From: Brassicibacter mesophilus
GTDB lineage: Bacteria > Bacillota > Clostridia > Tissierellales > Proteiniboraceae
NCBI RefSeq assembly: GCF_050433385.1
Contig: NZ_JBNPXI010000014.1
Span: 1 to 64,000 of the forward strand
Length of the DNA: 64,000 nt
Reading direction: 5' to 3'
Positions 1 to 8,715 of the stretch are shown here, piece after piece; the first letter of the stretch is position 1, and each line of letters starts with the position of its first letter. The notes under the pieces are model-generated. The model searched no databases and was not told the DNA's origin. It saw only the letters and a program-made list of their open reading frames with translations. Made by a program: the position numbers and the translations under genes.

Positions 1-75
1 CTGGTTGATAGGTCACAGGTGTAAGGGCAGCAATGTCTTAAGCTAAGTGATACTAATAGGTCGAGGACTTGACCA
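1..75 (+). rRNA. 23S rRNA, 3' end (partial)
   Basis: The conserved 3' terminus of bacterial 23S rRNA is present, ending in the block that reads TAATAGGTCGAGGACTTGACC. The gene begins before the window. It is followed by a 75-base spacer and then 5S, the usual 23S-5S order of an rRNA operon. Confidence 0.95.
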
Positions 76-150
76 GCTGTTTGCTGTGCAGTTTTCAAAG
101 TACAAATGAGTACTTTGAATGAAAACTTAAAAATGCCGTAAGGCAAAAGA

Positions 151-267
151 TCCAGTGATAATGGCGGAAGGGTCACACCTGTTCCCATACCGAACACAGA
201 AGTTAAGCCTTCCAGCGCTGATGGTACTTGGGCGGAGACGCCCTGGGAGAGTAGGACATCGCTGGTT
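151..267 (+). rRNA. rrf: 5S rRNA
   Basis: This is a complete 5S gene of about 117 bases. The 5' CCAGTGA and 3' TCGCTGG ends pair to form helix I, and the conserved CCGAACACAGAAGTTAAGCC core is present. It is the last gene of the rRNA operon, and a T-rich tract follows. Confidence 0.95.
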
Positions 268-370
268 CTTTTATTTTTTGAGATAAGACAATTTATCTAG
301 CATAGTGCTTGCTTGGGACTAAGCGATGCACACCAAATCTTAGAAGCGTAGATTTGGGTGCCCTGCTTAT

Positions 371-398
371 GGGAGAGTAGGACATCGCTGGTTCTTTT
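371..398 (+). pseudogene. Second copy of the 5S rRNA 3' tail
   Basis: About 28 bases repeat the 3' end of the 5S gene and its T-rich trailer (first copy at 245-272). CCCTG also precedes both copies, at 241 and 361. The intervening segment carries a hairpin (CCAAATCT near 332 with AGATTTGG near 350). No other 5S segment is recognisable, so this is a tail fragment, perhaps left by unequal recombination between rRNA operons, or a reused 3' processing/terminator unit. Confidence 0.7.
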
Positions 399-540
399 TA
401 TTTTTTTGGTAAGTATATTATTTGCCATATAAAAATGCACCCTATAGAGTAAACGGTAAGAAAAGTTTAACCTATAGGGTTTTATTGATACAATAAAACA
501 TGATAGAAAATAGTATTTAATCTTAAAAAACAATATTATT

Positions 541-1848
541 TTAATAAGTATTATATCTTGCTTCAAGTTTCTTAAGCTTTTTAATTACATATGGAGGTTT
601 TCTATCACTAACTTTCGGCTTTCTATGATGCCTTTTTGTAAAACTTACCTGATATGAGTTTTCAGATAGCGTATCAAACTTACAACCTAAAAATTTGAGT
701 TTTTTAACTATAATGGGCAACGCTTTTAATGTATTAACTTTAGTACGAGTATCGTGGAAGAGTACAATTGCATTATTATTTTTACCTACCCAAGTGAGGA
801 CATTGTTGACTATTTGATCTACTGTAGCAGGCTGTGGTGATGCATCGCCACTACTTGCATTCCAATCAAAATATACATAGCCTTCATCTACAAGTCTATC
901 CATTATTTTGTTCATGACTTCCTTACCATTCTCTGTTTTTGTTGAACTGTTATTTGAACCACCAGGGAATCTAATAATCTTTGTATGCTTTCCAGTAGCT
1001 TCATATATCATTTTATCGTTTTTATACAAATCATTAAAAAAGTTATCTACATGCTTGTATATATACTTATAGTCATGGCTATAAGTATGATTTCCAATAG
1101 AGTGTCCTTCATTATCAATTCTTTTAAGTAGTGATTTTCCTGTTTCTGTTTTATTGCCTACTACGAAAAACGTAGCTTTAATATTATTTTCTTTAAGTAT
1201 ATCTAAAACTTGTTCTGTTATTTCACTTGGCCCGTCATCAAAGGTTAGATAAACAGTTTTATTAGCCCACATATTTTCTTTATTTAGTGTATTAATTAGG
1301 TAAAATTTTTCTTGAACTGGTACAGTATTATTTGTTTGTTCAGTATTATTGACGGTATTATTCTGGCTTGGATTAGCTACTGTTGTATCAGAGTTATTTG
1401 TTTCTGTGCTTTCTTGATTTACGTTAGTGGCAGGTGAATCTGTAACTTCATCAGAAATTTCTTCGTTAGTTATAGAGCCAGAATTACTGCTATCATCACT
1501 GTCTTCTGGATCTTTAACATCTGTTTGATCACTTATTGTGTCCGATTCACTTGGTGGAACTTCCGAGTTATCTTTATCGGGTTCATGTGTAGTATCAGAC
1601 TCATTTTCATTTGCACTGCTATTGTCATCATCTTCATTATTATTTTGAGTTGAATCACCATTGTAGGTATGATCATTGCTGTTTTCACTGGAACTATTAT
1701 CTTCACTATTGTTTTGTTCATCATCATTTACCAATGATAAATAATAGTTACTTGAAGCGAGATTATTTGATGCATGTACTAAGTTATATATATTGTAAAA
1801 GCTTAAAGTTAATACGATTACAGCTAAAGTACAAAAAATTCTTTTCAA
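541..1848 (-). CDS. Secreted polysaccharide (peptidoglycan) deacetylase
   Basis: A 435-residue NodB-family deacetylase, likely removing acetyl groups from peptidoglycan N-acetylglucosamine outside the membrane. It has an N-terminal signal peptide (about residues 1-26), then about 130 residues of Asn/Ser/Asp/Glu/Thr-rich linker, then the NodB domain. Visible motifs are TFDDGP (about 202-207), HTYSH for metal binding, RFPGG, FDWN and LFHDT. A basic tail of about 30 residues follows. It is transcribed away from the next gene. The acidic linker probably spans or tethers the enzyme in the wall (inference). The family call is secure; the exact substrate is not. Confidence 0.9.
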   Translation of the reverse strand: MKRIFCTLAVIVLTLSFYNIYNLVHASNNLASSNYYLSLVNDDEQNNSEDNSSSENSNDHTYNGDSTQNNNEDDDNSSANENESDTTHEPDKDNSEVPPSESDTISDQTDVKDPEDSDDSSNSGSITNEEISDEVTDSPATNVNQESTETNNSDTTVANPSQNNTVNNTEQTNNTVPVQEKFYLINTLNKENMWANKTVYLTFDDGPSEITEQVLDILKENNIKATFFVVGNKTETGKSLLKRIDNEGHSIGNHTYSHDYKYIYKHVDNFFNDLYKNDKMIYEATGKHTKIIRFPGGSNNSSTKTENGKEVMNKIMDRLVDEGYVYFDWNASSGDASPQPATVDQIVNNVLTWVGKNNNAIVLFHDTRTKVNTLKALPIIVKKLKFLGCKFDTLSENSYQVSFTKRHHRKPKVSDRKPPYVIKKLKKLEARYNTY

Positions 1849-2097
1849 TTTTATCCCCCTTTGAAGTACATTATATTGATGTCTACTTTAATGATACATC
1901 AAAAGAATACTAAAAATAATTACAAAAAGATTAAACTTATATATTAAATGTATAAATTATCTAGGTTTAATATTATTATAATATTAATACATTATATTAA
2001 AGATAAATAAATTCAAAACAAAAAAATATATGTAAACAATCAAGCTTATAATAGAGACTAGATATATAGGTGTTCATTTAATTATATACTAAACCAA

Positions 2098-2138
2098 GCC
2101 TCCATTGGCATAAACTTAAGTAACTATATATGGGAGGC
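2098..2138 (+). promoter_or_regulatory. Hairpin that can mask the SD of the YkvI-like gene
   Basis: GCCTCCAT (2098-2105) can pair with ATGGGAGGC (2130-2138), with one bulged base. The 3' arm contains the SD of the gene starting at 2145. The rest of the 1849-2144 divergent gap is very AT-rich. It holds a TATAAT at 2047-2052 but no convincing -35. Confidence 0.4.
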
Positions 2139-2144
2139 ATTAAT

Positions 2145-3197
2145 ATGAAGGAGAGAGAGTGGAGAAAATTAGCAAGCATATATATAGGAACGATTATTGG
2201 AGCAGGTTTTGCTTCTGGGCAAGAGATAATACAATTTTTTGGGGTGTTTGGATATAGAGGGATATATGGTGTAATATTAACAACCTTTTTATTTTCAATT
2301 ATTGGAGCGACTGTATTATCTATTGTATATAAAAACAAGGTTACGAACTATGAAGAATTTTTATTCCCCCTGTTTGGGAAAGGACTTGGACGAATAATAG
2401 AAATAATAATAACCTTATTTCTATTCATAGGATTTTGCGTCATGCTTGCAGGGAGTGGAGCAATATTTTATCAGCAGTTTAATATTTCTTATAATGTAGG
2501 TATATATGTAATGACAATATGTTCCCTGGTAACTTTTTTATTTAGTGTCAAAGGTATATCATTAGTAAATTCAATTTTAGTTCCATTCTTACTATTAGGT
2601 ATTGTATTTGTTGGAAGTATAGTTATTTTAAAAGAAGGGTTTGTTTTTAGCAATCTTCAAGGTATTACTATATCAAAAACTGGGAATTGGGTTACATCTT
2701 CATTATTATATGTTGGCTATAATAGCATATCAGCAGTTGTGATAATGACGTCTCTTCTGAGTATTATTCCAAATCAAAAAGGAGCAATAAGAGGAGGAAT
2801 TTTTGGGGGGATGGGACTAGGAATAATGGCAATTTTTATACTAATTCCTTCACTTATACTTTATACTGATGTATACAACCTTGAAATACCTATGATAAAA
2901 ATAGCACAACATTTAGGTTCATGGGGTAAGGGTAGCTACAGTGTAATTCTTTGGTGTGCTATGTTTACTACAGCTATTGCTAATGGTTTCGGATGTATTA
3001 GGAGGATATCTTCAAAATTAAACTGTAATCAAAAATTTATTTCTTTAATATTTTGTATAATAACAGTACCTTTCGCAAAATTTGGATTTTCAAGCTTAGT
3101 TTCTATTTTTTATCCATTATTCGGGTATATAGGAGTGTTTATTATGGCTATTATAATCATATCATCATTAGTTCATCGGATTAGGAGTAATATATAA
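2145..3197 (+). CDS. YkvI-like membrane protein
   Basis: A 350-residue polytopic membrane protein with about ten hydrophobic segments and almost no soluble part. It resembles the YkvI family (COG3949), which has a LeuT/APC-like fold and no proven substrate. The N-terminal signature is IGTIIGAGFASGQEI, a glycine-rich first helix typical of APC-type transporters. An ATG at 2130 is in frame, but it overlaps the SD GGGAGG (2132-2137); the ATG at 2145 is correctly spaced and was chosen. A transport function is inferred. Confidence 0.8.
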   Translation: MKEREWRKLASIYIGTIIGAGFASGQEIIQFFGVFGYRGIYGVILTTFLFSIIGATVLSIVYKNKVTNYEEFLFPLFGKGLGRIIEIIITLFLFIGFCVMLAGSGAIFYQQFNISYNVGIYVMTICSLVTFLFSVKGISLVNSILVPFLLLGIVFVGSIVILKEGFVFSNLQGITISKTGNWVTSSLLYVGYNSISAVVIMTSLLSIIPNQKGAIRGGIFGGMGLGIMAIFILIPSLILYTDVYNLEIPMIKIAQHLGSWGKGSYSVILWCAMFTTAIANGFGCIRRISSKLNCNQKFISLIFCIITVPFAKFGFSSLVSIFYPLFGYIGVFIMAIIIISSLVHRIRSNI

Positions 3198-3260
3198 AAG
3201 ATATTAGAGAAGGATTTTTTAATAGTATAAGAGAATTATATAGTTAGGGAGGCGAGTCAA

Positions 3261-4373
3261 TTGGTAGCCAATGAAGAAAAAAAGAAAAACAGATTATTGT
3301 GGATCATTTTAATCTTTATTATACTTATTATGCTTGTTTCAAATAAGACTGTAAAGAAAAAAGTTCATGACCTTTTTTATAGAAATGATAAATCACTTCA
3401 GCTTATAGACAATATAAACATTAACTGGCCTCAACCAGGAAAAATAAGAGTATATAAAGACAAAGTAATAAGATATAGTGCAAAAGAGATATCGCAGTAT
3501 GACATTGAAGGTACTGAAGGCTGGAAAAAAGCAATAGAAGATAATAACACTATAGCATATTTAGGAGAAAATACTATATATATAACTTCTACTGTTACTG
3601 GAAATGTTACCGCTTTTGATTTAAATGGGAATCAGCTATGGGAATATAGTGCAAAGCAACCTATTCGTAGGATATCAGAAAGAAATGGATATCTAGTTTT
3701 GTTTACACAGGCTGGGAAAAGTACTGAACAGATCAATATTCTTGACGACAAAGGGAAGCTTCAAGCAAATGCCACAACTGATAAAGGAAAAATATTATCA
3801 TGTAGTGTTTCACCAGACCGTAAAGAGTTTTCATTAGTTACATTAGATGTAACTGATGGTTCAATAAGTAGTAACCTGATGTATTTTAAGATGAATGGTC
3901 AAGAAATATGGAGAAAAAATTATAAAGATCAGATAATATACGATGTGCTGTTTTTAGACAACAATAACATGATAGCTGTATGTGACAGTAAGATATTAAG
4001 CTTAAGTGTAAAAAATGAGCTTTTATGGAGTAGAACTATTGAAGATGGATTAAAAGATATTAAGGTGGATACAAATAGTAAAACGATATACGTTTTATGC
4101 GGACAAGCTAATCCAAATTTAGAAATAATTTTAGGCAATGGTAGAACAAAAAATAAAATAGAGCTAGATAATAATTATGATAATATTTATATAAATAAGA
4201 AATATATATTGCTTAGAGGAAAAAAAACTATCGCTGGGGTAAATAGTAATAGGATAAATCTAAAATACAATTGTACAGAAGAGATAAAAGGAATTGGAGT
4301 ATATAATGACAATATACTTATTTTTACAGAAAAAAATACTTTGATTACAAAGCCAATCAGTGTCGATAATTAA
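3261..4373 (+). CDS. Membrane-anchored beta-propeller protein, DUF5711-like
   Basis: A 370-residue protein with one N-terminal membrane helix (about residues 12-28) and an external domain. The domain is made of short beta-rich repeats with 'NGQEIW'/'NGNQLWEY'-type turns, as in PQQ-like propellers and the DUF5711 family. The start is TTG behind GGGAGGCG. It lies 63 bases after the YkvI-like gene and runs directly into cvpA, so the three may be co-transcribed. No catalytic residues are apparent. A structural or scaffolding role at the envelope is a guess. Confidence 0.65.
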   Translation: MVANEEKKKNRLLWIILIFIILIMLVSNKTVKKKVHDLFYRNDKSLQLIDNININWPQPGKIRVYKDKVIRYSAKEISQYDIEGTEGWKKAIEDNNTIAYLGENTIYITSTVTGNVTAFDLNGNQLWEYSAKQPIRRISERNGYLVLFTQAGKSTEQINILDDKGKLQANATTDKGKILSCSVSPDRKEFSLVTLDVTDGSISSNLMYFKMNGQEIWRKNYKDQIIYDVLFLDNNNMIAVCDSKILSLSVKNELLWSRTIEDGLKDIKVDTNSKTIYVLCGQANPNLEIILGNGRTKNKIELDNNYDNIYINKKYILLRGKKTIAGVNSNRINLKYNCTEEIKGIGVYNDNILIFTEKNTLITKPISVDN

Positions 4374-4389
4374 AAAGGTAGGTGACGAA

Positions 4390-5085
4390 ATGAACTGGGT
4401 TGATATAGCGGTACTTATTATATTGACAATTAATTCCTTAGTTGGTGTTAGAGAAGGTTTTATTGTTACAGTGTTTAATTTAGCGGGTTTTATAATATCA
4501 TACTACATAGCAAAATCCTACTATCCTGTAGTATCAAAGTATATAATTGCAAATCCAGACTTTTTTGACAAAATAAAAGAATTCGTTAGTGAAAAGATTC
4601 AACCGCTGGTAGAAAAAAATGCAGTTGCAAATGATATGAACTCGATGTTACAAGGAATTAAGCTTCCAAAATCAATTATGGAAGGTATCTCACAGAACAC
4701 CCACTTAGACTCATATGTAAAAGATATGACAGACACAGCTTCAAACCTTATTGCAGAATCACTTACGCATATGCTTATAAATATAGTAAGCTTCTTAATT
4801 ACATTTGCTATCGCTTGGCTTGTAATTATGATTATAGTAAAAGTGATAGATAGTTTTGCATCACTACCAATTTTGAATCAATTTAATAAACTATTAGGAT
4901 TGAGTGTAGGATTTATTAAAGGAATACTTATATTGTATTTAATTTTTGCTGTATTGACACCTATTGTATCATTTTCTCCTAATGGAGCTATAGCGAAGGG
5001 TGTTTTCGACTCGAAATTTGGGTATTATTTATATGACAACAATATATTGCTGAAGTATTTAAAAGAATACTGGTTTTTAGGATAG
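4390..5085 (+). CDS. CvpA family membrane protein
   Basis: A 231-residue protein with four hydrophobic segments and the N-terminal signature NWVDIAVLIILTINSLVGVREGF, typical of CvpA/colicin V production family proteins. A soluble, amphipathic middle (about residues 55-125) separates the first two helices from the last two. I chose the ATG at 4390 because GGTAGGTG precedes it; an in-frame upstream ATG at 4360 lies inside the preceding gene and lacks an SD. The family's molecular role is poorly defined; links to envelope homeostasis and septation are reported for relatives. Confidence 0.8.
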   Translation: MNWVDIAVLIILTINSLVGVREGFIVTVFNLAGFIISYYIAKSYYPVVSKYIIANPDFFDKIKEFVSEKIQPLVEKNAVANDMNSMLQGIKLPKSIMEGISQNTHLDSYVKDMTDTASNLIAESLTHMLINIVSFLITFAIAWLVIMIIVKVIDSFASLPILNQFNKLLGLSVGFIKGILILYLIFAVLTPIVSFSPNGAIAKGVFDSKFGYYLYDNNILLKYLKEYWFLG

Positions 5086-5099
5086 GAAGGAGTGATAAT

Positions 5100-5732
5100 A
5101 TGGCAAAAAGAAATGATTTTTCACTAGGAGTTATATTTATAATAATAGGTGTGGTTGTATTTTTACTGAACACAAATATACTTCCTAATGATGTTCTGCT
5201 AGTAGGATTAGGAATAGCTTTATTAGTAGCGTATTATTTTAAAAGACACTTGGGCTATTTAATGGCAGGACTTATATTAGCAGTAATAGGAACCACATCG
5301 CTGATTGAAAAATATTTGATTGTGCAGGGTGACTTAACAGAATTATTTTTTATGTGGGGACTTGGAATAGTTTTTATGGTACTATATTTTTCAAAGAATA
5401 TAAAGGGGTTTGTGTATCCAGGATGCATATTACCAGCAATAGGAACGTATTCATTTTTAGATGAGGTATATAGTATAGAGATGGGATGGGTATTTTTCTT
5501 ACTACTTGGGATTGCATTTTATGTGATTTATCTAGTTGAGTATAGAAATACTGGCAGTAACTGGCCTATTATACCAGGTACGGTTTTAATAATATTATCT
5601 GGTCTTTTCTTGCTAACATCAAAAGACATAATAAATTCAAGTTTTTGGAAAATAATATCATATATATGGCCAGTAATTTTAATACTAGTTGGTGGGAAAA
5701 TAATATATAACAACTCAAAACTAAAACAATAA
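5100..5732 (+). CDS. LiaF-TM/DUF5668-like membrane protein
   Basis: A 210-residue protein made of paired hydrophobic helices repeated three to four times, with 'GVIFIIIGVVVFLLNTNILP', 'WGLGIVFMV' and 'WPVILILVGGKIIY' blocks. This resembles the transmembrane part of LiaF-type proteins that sense envelope stress. GGAAGGAGTG gives a strong SD. It lies 15 bases after cvpA and ends just before a very long palindrome, probably the operon terminator. It shares the region with the SHOCT/DUF4097 operon on the other strand, which is also Lia/Yvl-like. Confidence 0.6.
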   Translation: MAKRNDFSLGVIFIIIGVVVFLLNTNILPNDVLLVGLGIALLVAYYFKRHLGYLMAGLILAVIGTTSLIEKYLIVQGDLTELFFMWGLGIVFMVLYFSKNIKGFVYPGCILPAIGTYSFLDEVYSIEMGWVFFLLLGIAFYVIYLVEYRNTGSNWPIIPGTVLIILSGLFLLTSKDIINSSFWKIISYIWPVILILVGGKIIYNNSKLKQ

Positions 5733-5755
5733 TGTAGATTCCGCAGAAAATTCAT

Positions 5756-5811
5756 ATAGCCAATAATAATAAAATGTGGTGAGCTCACCACATTTTATTA
5801 TTATTGGCTAT
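5756..5811. terminator. 56-bp perfect palindrome, probable two-way terminator
   Basis: The 28-base left arm (5756-5783) is the exact reverse complement of the right arm (5784-5811), with GAGCTC at the centre and no spacer. As RNA it forms a very stable hairpin with A/T-rich flanks. It could stop transcription from both the LiaF-like gene and the minus-strand operon ending at 6144. Confidence 0.75.
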
Positions 5812-5912
5812 GGGATATTTCTATTTTTATAAGTATGTTTCTTATAACATCTCTTTAAATTATGCAAGAGAATTTACGGGGTTCCTCATAATCATATCTA
5901 AGAATTAATTGA

Positions 5913-6035
5913 TTATTTTTTTATTCCTCGTATCAGTATGTACTGATCTATGCCACCTATATTTGCTACTTCAGACTCATTTATATTATCATTTGGTAAT
6001 ATTTTTTCTAAAGAGTTAGCTATTATTCGGTTTCC
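5913..6035 (-). pseudogene. Remnant of an alpha/beta hydrolase N-terminus
   Basis: The 330-base gap between the palindrome and the next gene contains, on the minus strand, about 40 codons ending at a TAA at 5913-5915. They include 'GGIDQYILIRG', like the leader strand just before the LHGGPG motif of proline-iminopeptidase-type hydrolases. An in-frame TGA lies just upstream of 6035. The catalytic part is absent, so this looks like a decayed fragment. The rest of the gap shows nothing I recognise. Confidence 0.4.
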
Positions 6036-6143
6036 TTTTCAATGAGATAGATTATAGCGATATTATAATCTTATTAATAATTCTTTACTGAAAAAAATAT
6101 ATAATATCGCCGATAATCTTCTTTTATAGATAGAACTATTATA

Positions 6144-6521
6144 TTACTCTACAATAACTTCGACTCTTTCTCCATCTTCACTTTCAATGTCAACGATTTT
6201 GCCTTCAGCACCGTTTTTTATGGCTTCCGCTATTTCTTTAAAATCCACATCTTGTATGTTCGAATCCTTAAGTTCAGGTGAAAATTTAGTCGCAAATTTT
6301 AAACCTATGTCAACTAAAGCAATGGGTATGTTTACATTCACTTTAGTTTTGTCATCTGGCTCATATACTTTTACTTTAAGCCATTTAGATGATTTTACTC
6401 CTAGATCCATACCCTTATCTTCTAAAGCATTTAATAATTCTATTCCTTCCTCTGAAGTTATCTTGCCTTCCTCGATCATTTTTAAGACTTGAATTTTTTC
6501 CTCTTTCAAACTATTAGACAT
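6144..6521 (-). CDS. SHOCT-like domain protein
   Basis: A 125-residue protein. Residues about 7-32 (EEKIQVLKMIEEGKITSEEG... ) form the SHOCT-like/YvlB N-terminal helical module, followed by a beta-rich domain of about 90 residues ending in an acidic strand. It has the same architecture as the product of 8308-8715 at the other end of the operon, so the two are probably duplicates. It is the last gene of the four-gene minus-strand operon, 21 bases after the DUF4097 gene. Function unknown; envelope-stress association is inferred from YvlB relatives. Confidence 0.7.
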   Translation of the reverse strand: MSNSLKEEKIQVLKMIEEGKITSEEGIELLNALEDKGMDLGVKSSKWLKVKVYEPDDKTKVNVNIPIALVDIGLKFATKFSPELKDSNIQDVDFKEIAEAIKNGAEGKIVDIESEDGERVEVIVE

Positions 6522-6542
6522 TCAATATACCTCCTTTTACAA

Positions 6543-7901
6543 TTAGTCGATTTTTATAGACCCATTTGAAGTTAAAGCGATTACACTAATTAAACTGCTA
6601 TTCTCTGTATAAGTGGAACTATGTGCCAAAACCTTTTTATTCCCTAGCTGTTGCTGGTTGTTTAAAGTATAAACTAAGTTAGGAATATTTATATCAATAT
6701 GTCCCATTGATGTTGTCGCATCTATATTAAATATTGGAGTGTTATTATCAAAGTGTAGTTCAACTTGACCATTTGAAGTACTTAGTTCCACTTTGCCCAA
6801 GTTTGATGTATTAATATCGCTTACTTTGATGTTTGCATTATGAGTTTTACATTTTACAGATTTAGATTTACAATCTTCAACTGTTATTTGTCCATTAGAA
6901 GTAATAATATGAAGCTGATCAGATATTATATCACTAGTTAATACTTTACCGTTTTTTGTTGAAGCTTCTATATGCTCACACTTAATGTCAGATAATTCTA
7001 TAGAAGAGTTGGTAGTTTCGACATTAAGTGACTCTGCAGATATATCAGTTGAGATAATCTTGCCATTTTTAGTACAAGCCTTAATTTTACCCGAATGCAA
7101 ATCAGTTAATTTTATAGAAGCATTTGTTGTATCAAATAAAAGTTCTTTAGAGTCAATGTCTTCAGCTTCGATTTTACCATTTGAAGTAAAAAGGAATACT
7201 CTTTCATAATGTTTTTCAGGTATATACACATCAAGTCGCGTTCCAATATTTCCTGAATATTTAGGTTTAAAAACAAACCTCTTTCCATCTTCTATTACTT
7301 CATAAACAGAACTGTCTTTGTTGTAGCTGCCTTTTTTAAGTTGGCAAACAGCTTTTATGGAAATTATTTCTTTATCCCATGGTTTAATTGTTATTTTACC
7401 GTTAATTGCTTGTATTTCTAGTGAGGGATTGTCTATGTTCAATAAATCTCTTTCAATAGTATCTGTGACAGTATCATATCCTCCAAAAATATTTGTAAAA
7501 GTACCTTTATCCACTAAGTCATCTACAAAGCTAAGAATCTTATCAGTAAAAGAAGTAGCTCCTTCAGTGATTTCGTCTCCTAGATTTACAAATTTATCAC
7601 TAAGCTTTTCTCCAAAGTTATTTCCCCAGTTTTCAAAGTCTTTAGAGTGTTTTTCAATCTTTTCATTAATTTTATCTTCTAAATTTTCTATTTTATGTTG
7701 ATATTTTCTATGCTTATCTGAGTCAATTTCTTTTTTCATTGAGTCAAAAGTATAAGCAGTGCTGCTGTAACTATCTAAGTTATTTTTTTCAGATTCTCTA
7801 AGTTCTGATTCATCTAATGCATCAAGAAGTTTAGCTGCGTCTTCACTGGAAATCTTACCTTCTTGAAGCATTGTTAAAATCATAATTCTTTCCTCACTCA
7901 T
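6543..7901 (-). CDS. DUF4097 beta-strand repeat protein, YvlB-like
   Basis: A 452-residue protein. It has an N-terminal SHOCT-like module (ERIMILTMLQEGKISSEDA), a charged and probably coiled middle (about residues 40-130), and a DUF4097 right-handed beta-solenoid. Repeats of about 20-25 residues read like 'TTNASIKLTDLxSGKIKASTKNGKI'. No signal peptide or membrane helix is visible. ATG 7901 is preceded by GGAGGGG at proper spacing; a further upstream in-frame start at 7916 lies within that SD. In Bacillus, relatives in the yvl operon respond to wall stress; here the role is inferred. Confidence 0.8.
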   Translation of the reverse strand: MSEERIMILTMLQEGKISSEDAAKLLDALDESELRESEKNNLDSYSSTAYTFDSMKKEIDSDKHRKYQHKIENLEDKINEKIEKHSKDFENWGNNFGEKLSDKFVNLGDEITEGATSFTDKILSFVDDLVDKGTFTNIFGGYDTVTDTIERDLLNIDNPSLEIQAINGKITIKPWDKEIISIKAVCQLKKGSYNKDSSVYEVIEDGKRFVFKPKYSGNIGTRLDVYIPEKHYERVFLFTSNGKIEAEDIDSKELLFDTTNASIKLTDLHSGKIKACTKNGKIISTDISAESLNVETTNSSIELSDIKCEHIEASTKNGKVLTSDIISDQLHIITSNGQITVEDCKSKSVKCKTHNANIKVSDINTSNLGKVELSTSNGQVELHFDNNTPIFNIDATTSMGHIDINIPNLVYTLNNQQQLGNKKVLAHSSTYTENSSLISVIALTSNGSIKID

Positions 7902-7920
7902 TAAAATCCCCTCCAAAATA

Positions 7921-8286
7921 CTATTCTTCTTTTAAAAGCTGTACAGCTTCCTCTGCTGTTATTTCACCTGAGCTGAGTTTTGCTAAAATTTCTTTTTTGT
8001 CTACCTTAGGTCCGTATTTTGCGTTATACCCTAAAGCTTCTATAACATTTTCAAGTTTATTTCTAACTGTAGGATATGATATACCAAGCTCTTTTTCTAT
8101 TTCTTTGATATTACCTCGGTTTTTAATAAACACTTCAACGAAGTTCTTTTGTTCATCAGTTAACTTACAGAACTTACATAAGCTGAATTTACCTTCTATT
8201 GTAGTTTCACAGTAGTCACAGTGTAGTCTAGTAACATCCATTTCATGGTTGCATACTGGACATCTTCCTATAGCTTCTTTTTTCAT
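7921..8286 (-). CDS. DUF2089 zinc-ribbon/HTH regulator-like protein
   Basis: A 121-residue protein. A zinc ribbon has CPVCNHEM, CDYC and CKFCK cysteine pairs (residues about 10-45). A helix-turn-helix of sigma-like type (about 48-85, 'KEIEKELGISYPTVRNKLENVI') follows, and the protein ends in the short 'EILAKLSSGEITAEEAVQLL' module shared by all four genes of this operon. This is the DUF2089 architecture. It is a good candidate for the operon's own regulator. Start ATG 8286 was chosen over an upstream in-frame start for its GGAAGGTGA SD. Confidence 0.75.
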   Translation of the reverse strand: MKKEAIGRCPVCNHEMDVTRLHCDYCETTIEGKFSLCKFCKLTDEQKNFVEVFIKNRGNIKEIEKELGISYPTVRNKLENVIEALGYNAKYGPKVDKKEILAKLSSGEITAEEAVQLLKEE

Positions 8287-8307
8287 AAATTCACCTTCCA
8301 TTGTAGA

Positions 8308-8715
8308 TTATAGTATTGAAACAATTATTTCGTCACCATCATTGCCATCAGATATGTTTACGATGTCACAAGGGGGATGGTTTCTTAAAACTTCAAAAAT
8401 ATCCTTAAGATCCATGTCTTGAAGTACTTCCAGCGCCTTTCTTGAATTCTCATCAAGTTCTCTATTATTTTTTAAAGCAAAGGAGCTAACCTTTAATCCC
8501 AAATTGCCTAGAGAAGTTATAAGCCAAAATGGAATAGCAGGTATTTTAATTTTTCTATCATCTTCCTTATCAAAAATAGATACTTTAATTTTTGATGATT
8601 TTTTTGTTTTAGAAATTTTATCAGGGTTAAATTCGTTTATGAGTTTAACTGCACTTTTACTATCTATTTTTCCCTGATTAAGCATTTGTAAAATATCCTT
8701 TAGCTCACTACTCAA
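8308..8715 (-). CDS. SHOCT-like domain protein, first gene of operon
   Basis: A 135-residue protein with an N-terminal 'LKDILQMLNQGKIDSKSAVKLI' module and a beta-rich remainder similar in plan to the product of 6144-6521. It is probably the first gene of the minus-strand operon, with a GGGGGAA-type SD and an AT-rich leader upstream. No catalytic residues or membrane helices. Function unknown. Confidence 0.65.
   Translation of the reverse strand: MSSELKDILQMLNQGKIDSKSAVKLINEFNPDKISKTKKSSKIKVSIFDKEDDRKIKIPAIPFWLITSLGNLGLKVSSFALKNNRELDENSRKALEVLQDMDLKDIFEVLRNHPPCDIVNISDGNDGDEIIVSIL

Noticed and set aside
297..566. An 89-codon minus-strand frame downstream of the 5S gene
   Set aside because: It runs through the 5S tail duplicate and AT-rich spacer, has a low-complexity product and lacks an SD.
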